DNA of 64,000 nt from Casimicrobium huifangae (GCF_009746125.1 NZ_CP041352.1:3890436-3954435); one strand, 5' to 3'; shown: positions 53,045 to 62,232, counted from the first letter of the stretch. The notes: generated by a model not told the origin, from the sequence alone. Program-made: numbers and translations.

Positions 53045-53100
53045 GGCCGCGACCTGCCTGGTACCGGCCGGCGCTGGTCGCGGCAAAGCCGCTCCTACAG
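53045..53100. repeat. REP-like element, degenerate pair
   Basis: The 3' part (53073-53100) contains GTCGCGGCAAAGCCGCTCCTACAG-type sequence, the REP core (GTAGGAGCGGC when read on the minus strand). The left arm GGCCGCGACC (53045-53054) pairs with GGTCGCGGC. A related, better-formed pair lies at 55568-55640. Confidence 0.7.
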
Positions 53101-53108
53101 GGTTGTGT

Positions 53109-53432
53109 TCATGGCTTGACGAAAAAGCGGGTCCAGCGCGAGGCAAACGCGCCGATCACGGCGCCGAGCACGGTGGCAAGGCCAACGCCCGCGAGTGAAA
53201 AGCGCGTGGCACTCATGGCAATAGCCACTGCGGCAGCACCGACGATGGCCTGCAGGAGCGTACGACCGGCCGGGGGCCACGGCTTGCGCTCAATGGCGAG
53301 CGCAATGCCCAGCCATGCCAGCACGGCACCGAGCCACACAAGCAGGCGACCTGCGAGCGGCGCGACCGCGTACACGCCCATGCCAATGATGGCGATAAAG
53401 AAACCGAACAACATCCAGTGGTTGCGGGTCAT
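53109..53432 (-). CDS. Small integral membrane protein of unknown function
   Basis: A 107-residue hydrophobic protein with three or four predicted membrane helices (about residues 6-25, 28-46, 60-78 and 82-98). No motif is recognised. It overlaps the carbonic anhydrase gene by 4 nt (ATGA) and is probably co-expressed with it. A link to inorganic-carbon handling is speculative. Confidence 0.65.
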   Translation of the reverse strand: MTRNHWMLFGFFIAIIGMGVYAVAPLAGRLLVWLGAVLAWLGIALAIERKPWPPAGRTLLQAIVGAAAVAIAMSATRFSLAGVGLATVLGAVIGAFASRWTRFFVKP

Positions 53433-54124
53433 GGCGTTGGCACCGCCGGATGCGGCGCAATCGCCTCGCCAGCTCGTGACTCGATGGCATTCAACGCGCG
53501 GGCGGACACTGCATCAACATCATTTGGACCGGAGAGATCAATATCCAGTGTGCGCAGCAGTCCGTCCTCGATGCCGTAAACACAACCGTGAATGGTCAGC
53601 GTCTGTCCGCGTGCCCACGCGTCCTGCACGACCGTGGTACGCGCAACGTGTACGACTTGCTCGGCCACGTGCAGCTCGCACAAACGACGCAGCTTGGCGT
53701 CGCGGTCTTCAATGGCATGCAGGCTGGCGCGATGCGCTTCAACCGTATCGCGCACATGTTGCAGCCAGTTATCCACCACGCCGAGGCGCAGATTGTCGTA
53801 GGCCGCCGCGATACCGCCGCAACCGTAGTGCCCGACCAGCAACACATGCTTGACTTTGAGAATTTCGACCGCGAAGTGCAGCACCGACAGGCAGTTCAAG
53901 TCGCTGTGCGCAACGACGTTCGCCACGTTACGATGCACAAACACATCACCCGGTGGCAGGCCGATGATCTGGTTGGCGGGAACTCGCGAGTCCGAGCAGC
54001 CAATCCAGAGGTATTCCGGCGCCTGCTGGTGCTTGAGCCGCTCGAAGAACTGCGGATCGTCGCGCAACACCCCATCCACCCAGGCGCGGTTGTTGGCGAA
54101 CAGTTGTTGGAGCGAAGCGCTCAT
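53429..54124 (-). CDS. can: Beta-class carbonic anhydrase
   Basis: A 231-residue cytosolic beta-carbonic anhydrase that interconverts CO2 and bicarbonate. The zinc ligands and catalytic residues are in IGCSDSRVPAN (C43, D45, R47) and VGHYGCGG (H99, C102). Bicarbonate from this enzyme is used by the nearby biotin carboxylases and by PEP carboxylase, though no regulatory link is visible. The 3' end is coupled to the membrane protein gene. Confidence 0.93.
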   Translation of the reverse strand: MSASLQQLFANNRAWVDGVLRDDPQFFERLKHQQAPEYLWIGCSDSRVPANQIIGLPPGDVFVHRNVANVVAHSDLNCLSVLHFAVEILKVKHVLLVGHYGCGGIAAAYDNLRLGVVDNWLQHVRDTVEAHRASLHAIEDRDAKLRRLCELHVAEQVVHVARTTVVQDAWARGQTLTIHGCVYGIEDGLLRTLDIDLSGPNDVDAVSARALNAIESRAGEAIAPHPAVPTP

Positions 54125-54139
54125 GCGGGCTGCGCCCGC

Positions 54140-54192
54140 AGGACGAAGGACATATCGGGCTGCCCCCGAAGGACGAAGGACGAAGGACGACG
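54140..54192. repeat. GACGAAG heptad repeat, copies 6a/6b
   Basis: Two short tracts of GACGAAG units (54140-54152 and 54170-54192) upstream of can. They belong to the same family as the tracts at 3.4-6.8 kb, with G instead of T at the last position. Confidence 0.65.
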
Positions 54193-54341
54193 CCCGCGTT
54201 GCGGGCTAGGACGCAAAGGTTTGCAAACTGAGAATTTCATTCCGACATTATTGCGTGCGAACGTCACATTGGGGCAGGGCAGAAAGCATTGATCGAGCAG
54301 GCTGGTCGGTGAAGCTTTGCGTCTTAGCGCGAAGCGCGACA

Positions 54342-54380
54342 TCATTCGTCCTTCGTCCTGCGCGTAGCGCTCTCGTCCTG
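54342..54380. repeat. GACGAAT/G heptad repeat, copy 7 (inverted)
   Basis: Reads TCATTCGTCCTTCGTCCTG and then CTCGTCCTG, the reverse complement of the tracts at 54140-54192. The pair brackets about 150 bp with no other recognised feature between can and the isovaleryl-CoA dehydrogenase gene. Confidence 0.65.
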
Positions 54381-54393
54381 CTCGCGAAGCGAG

Positions 54394-55557
54394 CTATTTA
54401 GTCTCGTTATACAGTTCGCGCCCGATCAACATGCGCCGGATCTCGCTGGTGCCCGCGCCGATCTCGTAAAGCTTGGCGTCGCGCCAGATGCGCCCGGTCG
54501 GGTATTCGTTGATGTAGCCGTTGCCGCCGAGCGCCTGAATGGCCTCTCCTGCCATCCAGGTGGCCTTTTCGGCGCACTGCAGGATCACGCCTGCCGCGTC
54601 CTTGCGGGTGACCTCCTGCCGGTCGCAGGCTTGCGCGACGGCGTACAGGTAGGCACGGCACATTGAATACGTCGAATACATGTCCGCCAGCTTGCCCTGC
54701 ATGAGCTGGAATTCGCCGATTGACTGGTTGAACTGCTTGCGCTCATGCACGTACGGGATCACTACATCGAGTGCCGCCGCCATAAGCCCGACCGAACCGC
54801 CGGCAAGCACCGCGCGCTCGTAGTCAAGGCCGCTCATGAGCACATTGACACCCTTGCCAACTTCCTTGAGAACGTTTTCGGCAGGAACAATGCAGTCCTG
54901 AAACACCAGCTCGCAAGTGTTGCTGCCGCGCATGCCCAGCTTGTCGAGCTTTTGCGCCGTCGAAAAGCCCTTGAAGCCTTTCTCGATGATGAACGCGGTG
55001 ATGCCGCGCGGGCCCAGGCCGGGATCGGTCTTGGCGTAGACCACCAGCGTGTCGGCGTCGGGCCCATTGGTGATCCACATCTTGTTGCCGTTCAACACGT
55101 AGTGGTCGCCCTTGAAGTCTGCACGCAACTTCATGCTGACCACGTCCGACCCCGACCCCGGCTCGCTCATCGCGAGCGCACCCACATGCTCGCCAGAAAT
55201 CAGTTTCGGCAAATACTTCTTCTTCTGCGCGTCACTGCCATTGAGCTTCAACTGGTTGACGCACAGGTTGGAATGTGCGCCATAGGACAGACCCACTGCA
55301 CCGCTGGCACGGCTGATCTCCTCCATCGCCACCACATGCGCGAGATAGCCGAGCCCGGTACCGCCGTACTCCTCGGGCACGGTGATGCCGAGAATCCCCA
55401 GATCGCCCATCTTTTTCCATAGATCCATCGGGAACAGATTGTCGCGGTCGATCTCGGCCGCACGTGGCGCGATCTCGTCCTGCGCGAACGCATGCACGCT
55501 GTCGCGCAGCATGTCAATATCTTCGCCCAGGTCGAACTTGAGTTGCGGGAACTGCAT
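54394..55557 (-). CDS. liuA: Isovaleryl-CoA dehydrogenase
   Basis: A 387-residue acyl-CoA dehydrogenase of the isovaleryl type, which converts isovaleryl-CoA to 3-methylcrotonyl-CoA, the substrate of the carboxylase encoded by liuBD. Hallmarks are [15 protein letters not shown], the FAD motif [15 protein letters not shown] and [14 protein letters not shown], and the catalytic region [13 protein letters not shown]. The start ATG at 55557 has a strong AGGAGG immediately upstream, which sits against a REP element. An in-frame upstream codon at 55626 is not supported. It lies near liuR but about 4 kb from the rest of the pathway. Confidence 0.93.
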   Translation of the reverse strand: MQFPQLKFDLGEDIDMLRDSVHAFAQDEIAPRAAEIDRDNLFPMDLWKKMGDLGILGITVPEEYGGTGLGYLAHVVAMEEISRASGAVGLSYGAHSNLCVNQLKLNGSDAQKKKYLPKLISGEHVGALAMSEPGSGSDVVSMKLRADFKGDHYVLNGNKMWITNGPDADTLVVYAKTDPGLGPRGITAFIIEKGFKGFSTAQKLDKLGMRGSNTCELVFQDCIVPAENVLKEVGKGVNVLMSGLDYERAVLAGGSVGLMAAALDVVIPYVHERKQFNQSIGEFQLMQGKLADMYSTYSMCRAYLYAVAQACDRQEVTRKDAAGVILQCAEKATWMAGEAIQALGGNGYINEYPTGRIWRDAKLYEIGAGTSEIRRMLIGRELYNETK

Positions 55558-55567
55558 GGTGGCCTCC

Positions 55568-55640
55568 TGTAGGAGCGGCTCTGCCGCGACCGCATTCGAA
55601 CGCGGCGGCGAAGCAGGTCGCGGCAAAACCGCTCCTACAG
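55568..55640. repeat. REPIN (inverted pair of REP elements)
   Basis: TGTAGGAGCGGCTC (55568 on) and its inverted partner ending CCGCTCCTACAG (55629-55640) enclose a second inverted unit, CCGCGACC with GGTCGCGG. This fits the REPIN layout built on the GTAGGAGCGGC REP core, which is usually mobilised by RAYT transposases elsewhere in the genome. It abuts the liuA ribosome-binding site. Confidence 0.82.
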
Positions 55641-55644
55641 AGTG

Positions 55645-56070
55645 CTATTTCTGTGGCAGTGCGATCAGCGTCTGCTGCATCATGGCGCAGAGCGTCTCCT
55701 TCCCGTCTTTCATCACCCACACCTTGCCCTGAGTGATGGTCAGCGTACGGCCTGACTTCATGACCTCGGCGCGGGCACGCAGTTTTTCGCCGTCCCCGGG
55801 CGCCATCGTGTTGAGCTTGTATTCCACCGTCAGCACACCGCTGCCGGGCGGCATCATGGTGGCTCCTGCGCAGCCACCGGCGGTATCGACCAGCGTCGCG
55901 ATGATGCCGGCATGGAAGTAGCCGTGCTGCTGCGAAAGCTCCGGCTTGAAGTCAACTTCCATCTCGACCACGCCTTCGTCAACCTCCGTCACGCGCGCAC
56001 CGATCAGCCGCATTGCGCCCTGCGCCTGCAGGATGTTGAGGATATCGGTTGTTTTTTGCGCAGTCAGCAT
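55645..56070 (-). CDS. PaaI-family hotdog thioesterase
   Basis: A 141-residue hotdog-fold acyl-CoA thioesterase of the PaaI/YbdB type. HGYFHAGIIATLVDTAGGCAG holds the conserved active-site Asp region, followed by VLTVEYKLNTMAPG and the RARAEVMKSGRTL strand. It is probably transcribed with liuA. A LiuR operator lies 21 nt upstream of its start, so it heads the LiuR-controlled minus-strand transcript and probably helps release CoA from excess acyl-CoA. Confidence 0.85.
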   Translation of the reverse strand: MLTAQKTTDILNILQAQGAMRLIGARVTEVDEGVVEMEVDFKPELSQQHGYFHAGIIATLVDTAGGCAGATMMPPGSGVLTVEYKLNTMAPGDGEKLRARAEVMKSGRTLTITQGKVWVMKDGKETLCAMMQQTLIALPQK

Positions 56071-56090
56071 GTCAGCATTCTAGACGACAC

Positions 56091-56108
56091 GTTGACGTTT
56101 ACGTCAAC
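56091..56108. promoter_or_regulatory. LiuR operator 1
   Basis: Perfect inverted repeat GTTGACGTTTACGTCAAC in the promoter region of the thioesterase-liuA unit. It resembles the published LiuR consensus (TTTACGTNNACGTAAA-like). Its twin sits upstream of liuR at 56629-56646. Confidence 0.82.
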
Positions 56109-56164
56109 GTAACTTCAAATTCTGTCGTCGTCGACCGCGTCTGCGCAGCCCGAACACGGTTGGC

Positions 56165-56587
56165 TTATTGAGCCGCTTTCAACCGTTTGCGGCAGTCCCT
56201 CTCAATCGCGGAAATTTCCGCGAGCACGACATCAATGTCCTCGCGCTGCTGCTCCAGCATGTCGCGACGTCGCGCCAGCACTTCGAGGAATTTCTCGAGC
56301 TGCGAGCGCTCACTGTTGTCCGCCTTGTAAAGATCAAGGATTTCGGCGATCTCGGCCAGACTCATGCCAAGCCGTTTGCCGCGCAGGATCAGCTTCAGCC
56401 GCACCCGCTCGCGCGGCGTGTACAGGCGCCGCGTGCCGCGCCGCTCCGGCGCGAGCAGACCCTGGTCTTCGTAGAAGCGGATGGCGCGCGTGGTAAGCGC
56501 AAACTCATCAGCGAGCTCGGTAATGGTGAAGGTTTCGCGACGAGCGGTCGCCGGTGCGCCGGGCGCAGTAGCAATGGGTTCTGGCAT
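56165..56587 (-). CDS. liuR: MerR-family regulator of the leucine/isovalerate pathway
   Basis: A 140-residue MerR-family regulator. The winged helix-turn-helix starts at TFTITELADEFALTTRAIRFYEDQGLLAPERRGTRRLY, and a C-terminal coiled coil (RRDMLEQQREDIDVVLAEI) completes it; there is no Cys-based metal-binding loop. Location beside liuA and two identical-style palindromes identify it as LiuR, which represses liu genes in the absence of pathway intermediates in related bacteria. It is divergent from the MBL hydrolase gene, and the shared gap carries operator 2. Confidence 0.9.
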   Translation of the reverse strand: MPEPIATAPGAPATARRETFTITELADEFALTTRAIRFYEDQGLLAPERRGTRRLYTPRERVRLKLILRGKRLGMSLAEIAEILDLYKADNSERSQLEKFLEVLARRRDMLEQQREDIDVVLAEISAIERDCRKRLKAAQ

Positions 56588-56628
56588 GCATGGAGTTTAT
56601 GGCAACGCACCTGATCGTGTCGTGATAA

Positions 56629-56646
56629 GTTGACGTTAACGTCAAC
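56629..56646. promoter_or_regulatory. LiuR operator 2
   Basis: Perfect palindrome GTTGACGTTAACGTCAAC in the 88 bp between divergent liuR and the MBL hydrolase gene. It could serve both promoters. Only the two central bases differ from operator 1. Confidence 0.82.
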
Positions 56647-56675
56647 CGACGACCGATTCGGCTACTATCGGCTGC

Positions 56676-57743
56676 ATGACTGCTGCACTCTCCTTCCCGC
56701 ACGCTGCGCCGCCCGCACCCGGCGAGTTCATCGACATCGCACCCGGCATCAAATGGATCCGCATGCCGCTGCCATTCGCGCTCGACCATATCAATCTCTG
56801 GCTGATCGAGGAACCCGCGAGTGCGGACGACCCGCGCGATGGCTGGACAGTGGTCGATACCGGCTTCGGCGTCGATGCAACGCGGGCGCTGTGGCAACAG
56901 CACTTTGCGCAGACGATGGGCGGCAAGCCGCTCAAGCGCATTGTCGTGACCCACTATCACCCGGATCACCTGGGCAACGCGCAATGGCTGGCTGAGCACT
57001 TCGCCACCTCGCAGGGCGCGATCATTGTGGAAATGAGTCTGACTGAACTGCTCGCTGCGCACAGCGTGGCTGAGGGTAGTGGCGCCTATCAGCGCAGCAA
57101 TCTGGCGGCGTTTTTCCGGGCGCACGGCCTGACCGAAGAACAGATTGATGTCACGGCCAATCGCGGCAACACCTACAGCTTTGGCGTGCCCACGCGCCCG
57201 CCATGCTGCAACCGCATCATGCCGGGCGATACGGTGGAAATGGGTGGCAAGTTCTGGTCAGCGATCGGTGGCTACGGTCACACCACGGAGCACCTGAGCT
57301 TCTACTGCGAAGAGTTGAAGGTATTGATCAGTGGCGACATGCTGCTGCCGAAGATTTCCACCAACATCAATGTGTGGCCGGTGACGCCACTTGCTGACCC
57401 GGTGACTGACTACGTGAGTTCGTTGCAGGCATTCAAGTATTGCGAAGCCGACACCCTGGTGCTGCCGTCGCATGGACTGCCGTTTAGTGGCATCGCGACA
57501 CGCGTGCAAGCGCTGGAGACGCACCACGAAGACCGCATGAACGAGCTCTACGGCGCCGTCGCCGAAAGTCCAAAAACCGCAGCAGATCTGATCCCCACGC
57601 TGTTCCGCCGCAAGCTCGACAATCACCAGCTCTTCTTCGCCATCGCCGAAGCGGTAGCGCACGTAAATCACGGCTGGCGAATTGGGCGGCTCACACGTAA
57701 CGTCGGTGACGATGGTCGCATCCGTTTTGGAATGGCGGCCTGA
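56676..57743 (+). CDS. Metallo-beta-lactamase-fold hydrolase
   Basis: A 355-residue MBL-fold hydrolase. The metal site is in VVTHYHPDHLGN (HxHxDH, about residues 90-97), a later conserved His in GYGHTTEHLSFY, and an Asp in VLISGDMLLPK; the C-terminal segment also resembles LACTB2-type enzymes, which act on RNA or thioesters. It shares a LiuR operator, so it may handle a CoA thioester or other pathway-linked metabolite; this role is inferred. The start at 56676 opens MTAALSFPH, shortly after the LiuR operator. Confidence 0.85.
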   Translation: MTAALSFPHAAPPAPGEFIDIAPGIKWIRMPLPFALDHINLWLIEEPASADDPRDGWTVVDTGFGVDATRALWQQHFAQTMGGKPLKRIVVTHYHPDHLGNAQWLAEHFATSQGAIIVEMSLTELLAAHSVAEGSGAYQRSNLAAFFRAHGLTEEQIDVTANRGNTYSFGVPTRPPCCNRIMPGDTVEMGGKFWSAIGGYGHTTEHLSFYCEELKVLISGDMLLPKISTNINVWPVTPLADPVTDYVSSLQAFKYCEADTLVLPSHGLPFSGIATRVQALETHHEDRMNELYGAVAESPKTAADLIPTLFRRKLDNHQLFFAIAEAVAHVNHGWRIGRLTRNVGDDGRIRFGMAA

Positions 57744-57757
57744 TTCTGCATTGGATT

Positions 57758-57776
57758 GAGGGCCGCTACGGCCCTC
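57758..57776. terminator. Hairpin between converging MBL and msrB genes
   Basis: GAGGGCCG (57758-57765) and CGGCCCTC (57769-57776) with a CTA loop, between convergent genes. The T run after it is short, so it is only a possible bidirectional terminator. Confidence 0.5.
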
Positions 57777-57780
57777 GGTT

Positions 57781-58182
57781 TCAGCCCGGCGCAGTTTCTA
57801 CAAACTGCAGGGCCTCGGAGTTGATGCAGTAGCGTAGTCCGGTTGGTTTCGGCCCGTCGGGGAATACGTGGCCCAGATGGGCATCGCAGCGGGCGCAGAG
57901 CACTTCTGTTCGCCGCATGCCGAAGCTGTTGTCCTCGTGCATCGTGACATGATCAGCGACCGTCGGACGAAAGTAGCTGGGCCAGCCCGTGCCAGAATCG
58001 AATTTGCTGTCGCTGGCGAACAGCGGCAAGTCACAGCAGACACAGTGATAGACACCAGTCTTGTCGTGGTCCCAGAAGCCGCCGCAAAACGCGGGCTCGG
58101 TACCATGCTTGCGCGTGATTCGGTATTGCTCCGGGGTGAGCTGGGCACGCCACTCGGCGTCGGTCTTGACTATTTTTTCCAT
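57781..58182 (-). CDS. msrB: Peptide-methionine (R)-S-oxide reductase
   Basis: A 133-residue MsrB that repairs R-methionine sulfoxide in proteins. The zinc site is formed by CVCC (C47, C50) and CARC (C96, C99), and the catalytic cysteine is C119 in [23 protein letters not shown] and [20 protein letters not shown] are conserved. It is a stand-alone domain without an MsrA partner here. No signal peptide is present, so it acts in the cytosol. Confidence 0.95.
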   Translation of the reverse strand: MEKIVKTDAEWRAQLTPEQYRITRKHGTEPAFCGGFWDHDKTGVYHCVCCDLPLFASDSKFDSGTGWPSYFRPTVADHVTMHEDNSFGMRRTEVLCARCDAHLGHVFPDGPKPTGLRYCINSEALQFVETAPG

Positions 58183-58231
58183 GACAGAAATCCTGCTTTG
58201 ACGCCGTTGGTAGTGGAATCGGCCATGATCC

Positions 58232-58975
58232 TTACGGCGCTTTCAGGGCATCGGCGGCCAGCCTGTACCAGGCTTTGTGCAAATCCTGTGTGTGGGCGGG
58301 CGCGAGGCGGCCTTCCTTGACCACCTGCTCGTAGAGTTCGCGCGCTTCACGGCGACGGCCCGATTCGTCCAGATACTGCGCATAGCGGCAACGGGCCACC
58401 GGGCCATTGGCGGTGGTGACGGCGTGCTGGAAGGCCGCATCGGCACTGCCATCGCCCAGACGCGCAAGCGCAAAGGCGTAGCCAAGATCGTCGTCCGGCT
58501 GCCGCGCATCCTTGCCGAGGGCGAAGAGGCGCTCGTAGCTGGCTCGCGCAGCGGACCAGCGCTCTGCAAGCAGATTGGTGGCAGCAAGGCTGCGCACGAA
58601 ATGCACATCCTTTGCGTAGCTGCCACTGGCGCACTCGTCGTAATGCTTGATGGCTTCGTCGTAGCTACCGGCTGCGGACAGTGCAGCCGCCAGCGCAGCG
58701 CGGTTGGCAGCCGTCGGCGAGCGCTCGAATTCGGTTTCCGCCTCGCGCATTGCCCGATTGGGATCAACGGCGGCCTCCACTGCACGCAATACCTTGCGGC
58801 CGCCGCGTGAATAGCGCATCTCCGGCAGGTACTCGCTGATGAAGTAAATCAGGCTGCCGAGAAACGGCGCCATCGTCATGATCATGATCCAGTACCAGGG
58901 GCGCCCGGTGCGCAGCACGTGCGTGGCGAAGAAAACGACGATAAGCAGATCAACTACACCAAGGGCATAGGGCAT
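58232..58975 (-). CDS. Membrane-anchored TPR protein with a PLDc_N-type N-terminus
   Basis: A 247-residue protein. Two membrane helices at the N-terminus (about 7-25 and 32-50) with [24 protein letters not shown] match the phospholipase D-nuclease N-terminal domain, but no HKD catalytic motif follows. The rest is composed of TPR-like helical repeats (about 80-235). It probably serves as a scaffold at the inner membrane; the partner is unknown. Confidence 0.75.
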   Translation of the reverse strand: MPYALGVVDLLIVVFFATHVLRTGRPWYWIMIMTMAPFLGSLIYFISEYLPEMRYSRGGRKVLRAVEAAVDPNRAMREAETEFERSPTAANRAALAAALSAAGSYDEAIKHYDECASGSYAKDVHFVRSLAATNLLAERWSAARASYERLFALGKDARQPDDDLGYAFALARLGDGSADAAFQHAVTTANGPVARCRYAQYLDESGRRREARELYEQVVKEGRLAPAHTQDLHKAWYRLAADALKAP

Positions 58976-59014
58976 GGCGCAAGCTCGTGAAGAGGTCGAG
59001 AGCGGAAAGCAGCC

Positions 59015-61111
59015 TTATAGCGCAGCCACCTCAACCCGGCAATCGTAGAACGTGGCGCCGCCGCCCATGTCGGCCAGCGCCTGGCTGGTGAGATCGTTGA
59101 CGAAACCATCGGCGCCGGGATGATTGCGCCAGTGCCCCCAGAGAATGGTGGCGACGCCCGGCCGGGTGTTTTCGCTCAGCCGCATGGTGAGCTGCATGCT
59201 GCCGCGGCGGTTCCACACGCGTACACGCTGGCTGTCGGTGAGATCGCGGGCTTGCGCGTCGGCAGGGTGCAGTTGCAACGTCGGCGCGCCATAGCCGGCC
59301 ATCAATTCGTCAATGTTGCCGAAGGTGCTGTTCATGGCGTTGCGCAGCGGCGGCGTGTTCAGTGCCAGTGGGAACTCCTTCGCCACGTCGCTCGCGTCAC
59401 CTTCGTGCGGTGGCACGTAGTTTGGCAGCGGGTCAAGGCCGCGACTGGCCAAGGTTTCCGAATAGAACTCGCACTTGCCAGACAACGTACCAAAGCCGCC
59501 ATCGGCAAACGGGGTGATGAAACCGTCCTTTTTCGGGTAGTTCAGACGCAGGAAACCGTCGCGTTCCAGTGCGTCGAAGGACTGGCCGGCGAGCGAAGGA
59601 TGATTCCAGTCGAAGGCATGGCGGATCAGAGACTCGTCGTCCTCGCCAAAGCAGGGATCGGTGAGACCCATTGTCCGCGCGAGACGACGGAACAGCTCGG
59701 TGTTGGGCAGACTTTCGCCGACCGGAGCAATCGCACGCCGGTTGATGACGAGATCGTAGTGACCGTAGCTGCGGTTGATGTCGTCGTGCTCGGGCGAGGT
59801 CGTCGCCGGCAGCACAATGTCGGCGAAGCGGGCGGTATCGGTGATGAACACGTCGTGCACGACAGTGAACAAATCCTCGCGGGCGAGGCCGCGCAGCACC
59901 ACGTTGCCATCGGGTGCAACCGCGCCGGGATTGGAGTTGTAGACAAACAGCGATTTGACCGGTGGATCGTTGGTAACGGTCAGCGCATCGCCGAGCGCAT
60001 TCATGTTCACCACGCGCGGCAGCTTACCGCCGCGCTTTGGCATCAGATCCGGTCGCTCAAGATAGCCCAGATTCATCGGGTAAGCGCCCGAGGTAGAGAG
60101 CTGCAGGCCGCCGCTCGCCTCGCGCCACGCGCCGGTCAACGCCGGCAGGCAGGCAATCGTGCGCGTCGCCATGCCACCGCCACCGTGACGCTGCATGCCG
60201 TAGTTGAGCCGGATGGCGGCCTTCTTCGTGGCCCCATAGGCTGCAGCGAGCGCTTCGATGTCTGCCGCCGGAATACCGCAAATAGCGCTGGCACGCTCTG
60301 GCGTCCAGTCGGCGACACGCTCTTTCAGCGGCCCAAAGCCGAGGGTGTGGCGAGCGATGTATTCGTGATCGAGACGGTCGTCGCGAATCAATACGTGCAT
60401 CATCGCCAGCGCCAGCGCGGCGTCGGTGCCGGGCTTGATTGGCAACCACTGATGGCACTTCTCGGCCGACAGTGAGCGATAGGGATCAATCGCAATCAGC
60501 CGGGCGCCGCGCCGCTTGGCCTCCTGACAGCGGCTCCACAGATGCAGGTTCGACGTGATCGGGTTGGTGCCCCACAGGATGATCAGCTCGCTGTGTGCAA
60601 AGGCCTCAATGTCGGTCCCAAGGCGCGAGCCCAGCGTCACCGTGAGGCCGGCCGCGCCGGCGCTCGCACAGATGGTGCGGTCGAGCTGCGAAGCGCCGAG
60701 GACGTGGAAGAAGCGGCGATCCATCGAACCGTACTGCAGCATGCCCATGTTGCCGGCGTAGCTGTACGGCAGGATCGCCTCGGCCCCGTGGTCCGTGATG
60801 ATTGACCTGAACTTGTCCGCTATGGTCGCGAGTGCCTCGTCCCACGAGATCGGTGCGAACTTGCCTTCACCCTTGGCGCCAACGCGCTTGAGCGGTGTTT
60901 TGACTCGGGTCGGGTGATAGGTACGCAGCGGGTACTTCGCGACCTTGGTGCACAGCACGCCGGCCGTGACGCTGTGCGTCGACGAACCCTTGACGTCGAC
61001 CAGCTTGCCATCGGAAACGTGATATTCCAGAGCGCAAGTGTCCGGGCAGTCGTGCGGGCAGGCGCCCTTGACGATGAGGACGTCTGTCAGATTCGCGGTT
61101 GATGCGCTCAT
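59015..61111 (-). CDS. Molybdopterin oxidoreductase (formate dehydrogenase/assimilatory-type family)
   Basis: A 698-residue molybdopterin enzyme with one N-terminal 4Fe-4S cluster: CPHDCPDTC (C18, C22, C26) and C54 in GVLCTK. The molybdopterin-binding core includes the [15 protein letters not shown] segment and the C-terminal Mo-dinucleotide domain ends near [13 protein letters not shown]. There is no twin-arginine signal, so it is probably cytoplasmic. The substrate is not predictable. It overlaps ttcA by 4 nt, which places the two in a single transcript. Confidence 0.85.
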   Translation of the reverse strand: MSASTANLTDVLIVKGACPHDCPDTCALEYHVSDGKLVDVKGSSTHSVTAGVLCTKVAKYPLRTYHPTRVKTPLKRVGAKGEGKFAPISWDEALATIADKFRSIITDHGAEAILPYSYAGNMGMLQYGSMDRRFFHVLGASQLDRTICASAGAAGLTVTLGSRLGTDIEAFAHSELIILWGTNPITSNLHLWSRCQEAKRRGARLIAIDPYRSLSAEKCHQWLPIKPGTDAALALAMMHVLIRDDRLDHEYIARHTLGFGPLKERVADWTPERASAICGIPAADIEALAAAYGATKKAAIRLNYGMQRHGGGGMATRTIACLPALTGAWREASGGLQLSTSGAYPMNLGYLERPDLMPKRGGKLPRVVNMNALGDALTVTNDPPVKSLFVYNSNPGAVAPDGNVVLRGLAREDLFTVVHDVFITDTARFADIVLPATTSPEHDDINRSYGHYDLVINRRAIAPVGESLPNTELFRRLARTMGLTDPCFGEDDESLIRHAFDWNHPSLAGQSFDALERDGFLRLNYPKKDGFITPFADGGFGTLSGKCEFYSETLASRGLDPLPNYVPPHEGDASDVAKEFPLALNTPPLRNAMNSTFGNIDELMAGYGAPTLQLHPADAQARDLTDSQRVRVWNRRGSMQLTMRLSENTRPGVATILWGHWRNHPGADGFVNDLTSQALADMGGGATFYDCRVEVAAL

Positions 61112-62124
61112 TGCGCCGAGACCGCGGCGAACACGGGCTTGTCGGTCTGCGCCTGCACCGCGTCGCGCTGCATGGCTGATTCAATTTCGGGATCGACGTC
61201 AAAGGCAGTGTCGCCACCGTCGAACTGCGCCAGTGCGTGTGGTTCGACAGGCTCACCACGAACGGAAGATAGCCCCTGAAAATCAAACAGCTTCGAATCC
61301 GCCAGATGCGACGGCACCACATTCTGCAAACTGCGGAACATGGTTTCGACGCGGCCGGGGAATTTCTTGTCCCAGTCCTCGATCATGCGGCCGACCACGG
61401 CGCGCTGCAGATTGGGTTGTGAGCCGCAAAGGTTGCAGGGGATGATTGGGAACTCGCGCTCCTTCGCGTATTTCACAATGTCCTTCTCGCGCACATAGGC
61501 GAGCGGGCGGATGACAATGTGTTCGCCGTTGTCGGAGACCAGCTTGGGCGGCATTGCCTTGAGCTTGCCGCCGTAGAACATGTTCAGGAAGAAGGTTTCG
61601 AGGATGTCTTCGCGGTGGTGTCCGAGCGCAATCTTGGTGCAGCCCAACTCCTTCGCGGTGCGATAGAGAATGCCGCGGCGCAGCCGCGAACACAGCGAGC
61701 ACATGGTCTTGCCTTCCTCGAGCACTCGTGTGACGATGGAGTACGTATCCGATTCAACAATCTTGAAATTGACGCCGAGCTGTTCGAGATACTGCGGGAG
61801 GATGTGCTCGGGGAAGTCCGGCTGCTTCTGATCGAGGTTGACAGCGATCAGTTCAAAGTTCACGGGCGCCACCACTTGCAGCGCGAGCAACAGGTCGAGC
61901 AGTGTGTAGCTGTCCTTGCCGCCCGAGAGGCAAACCATGATGCGGTCGCCTTCGCTGATCATGCCGAAATCGGTGACTGCGGCACCCACAATGTTGCGCA
62001 GGCGTTTGCCCTCGCGCGTGAGCGAGAACGGCAGCTTGCGCGGTTGCCGCGCTGTCGCTACGGGCGTTTGTGTGCTTTCGGCGACCGACAGAGAAACTTC
62101 GGTTGCGGTATTGGCCTGATTCAT
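61108..62124 (-). CDS. ttcA: tRNA 2-thiocytidine(32) synthetase TtcA, with a repeat-derived C-terminal segment
   Basis: A 338-residue PP-loop enzyme that thiolates cytidine 32 of several tRNAs using an Fe-S cluster. The ATP site is SGGKDS (67-72), and the two CxxC motifs are in [11 protein letters not shown] and [10 protein letters not shown]. Compared with the usual ~311 residues it has a longer N-terminus (about 30 residues of unconserved Ser/Thr-rich sequence) and a C-terminus that runs through [12 protein letters not shown], a peptide produced by a dispersed palindromic repeat at 61243-61265. The conserved core is intact, so the enzyme is probably active. Confidence 0.92.
   Translation of the reverse strand: MNQANTATEVSLSVAESTQTPVATARQPRKLPFSLTREGKRLRNIVGAAVTDFGMISEGDRIMVCLSGGKDSYTLLDLLLALQVVAPVNFELIAVNLDQKQPDFPEHILPQYLEQLGVNFKIVESDTYSIVTRVLEEGKTMCSLCSRLRRGILYRTAKELGCTKIALGHHREDILETFFLNMFYGGKLKAMPPKLVSDNGEHIVIRPLAYVREKDIVKYAKEREFPIIPCNLCGSQPNLQRAVVGRMIEDWDKKFPGRVETMFRSLQNVVPSHLADSKLFDFQGLSSVRGEPVEPHALAQFDGGDTAFDVDPEIESAMQRDAVQAQTDKPVFAAVSAQ
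61243..61265. repeat. Dispersed TTCGACAGG-type palindromic repeat in ttcA
   Basis: TTCGACAGGCTCACCACGAA plus CGG matches a repeat seen in many bacterial genomes and translates as VRGEPVEP in one frame and VVSLSNH in another. It lies inside the ttcA reading frame near the C-terminus. A second copy was not seen in the window. Confidence 0.7.
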
Positions 62125-62232
62125 GCGAGTATTTTAGGCAGGCAAGCCGTGCTGCAGTGTTTCTGCCCCGAAAAGCAACGCTATGGCCACGGCCAGGGTT
62201 TGTCGTTCACCGATGCAGCAAGGAGCGAGACG

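Noticed and set aside
53429-55557. A carbonic anhydrase/acyl-CoA dehydrogenase operon.
   Set aside because: The gap between can and liuA holds inverted heptad repeats and there is no overlap or short spacing, so they are probably separate transcripts.
61519-62230. Long open frame running into the HtrA-like gene, antisense to ttcA.
   Set aside because: It is a shadow of ttcA. The real start at 62233 has a Shine-Dalgarno and a signal peptide.
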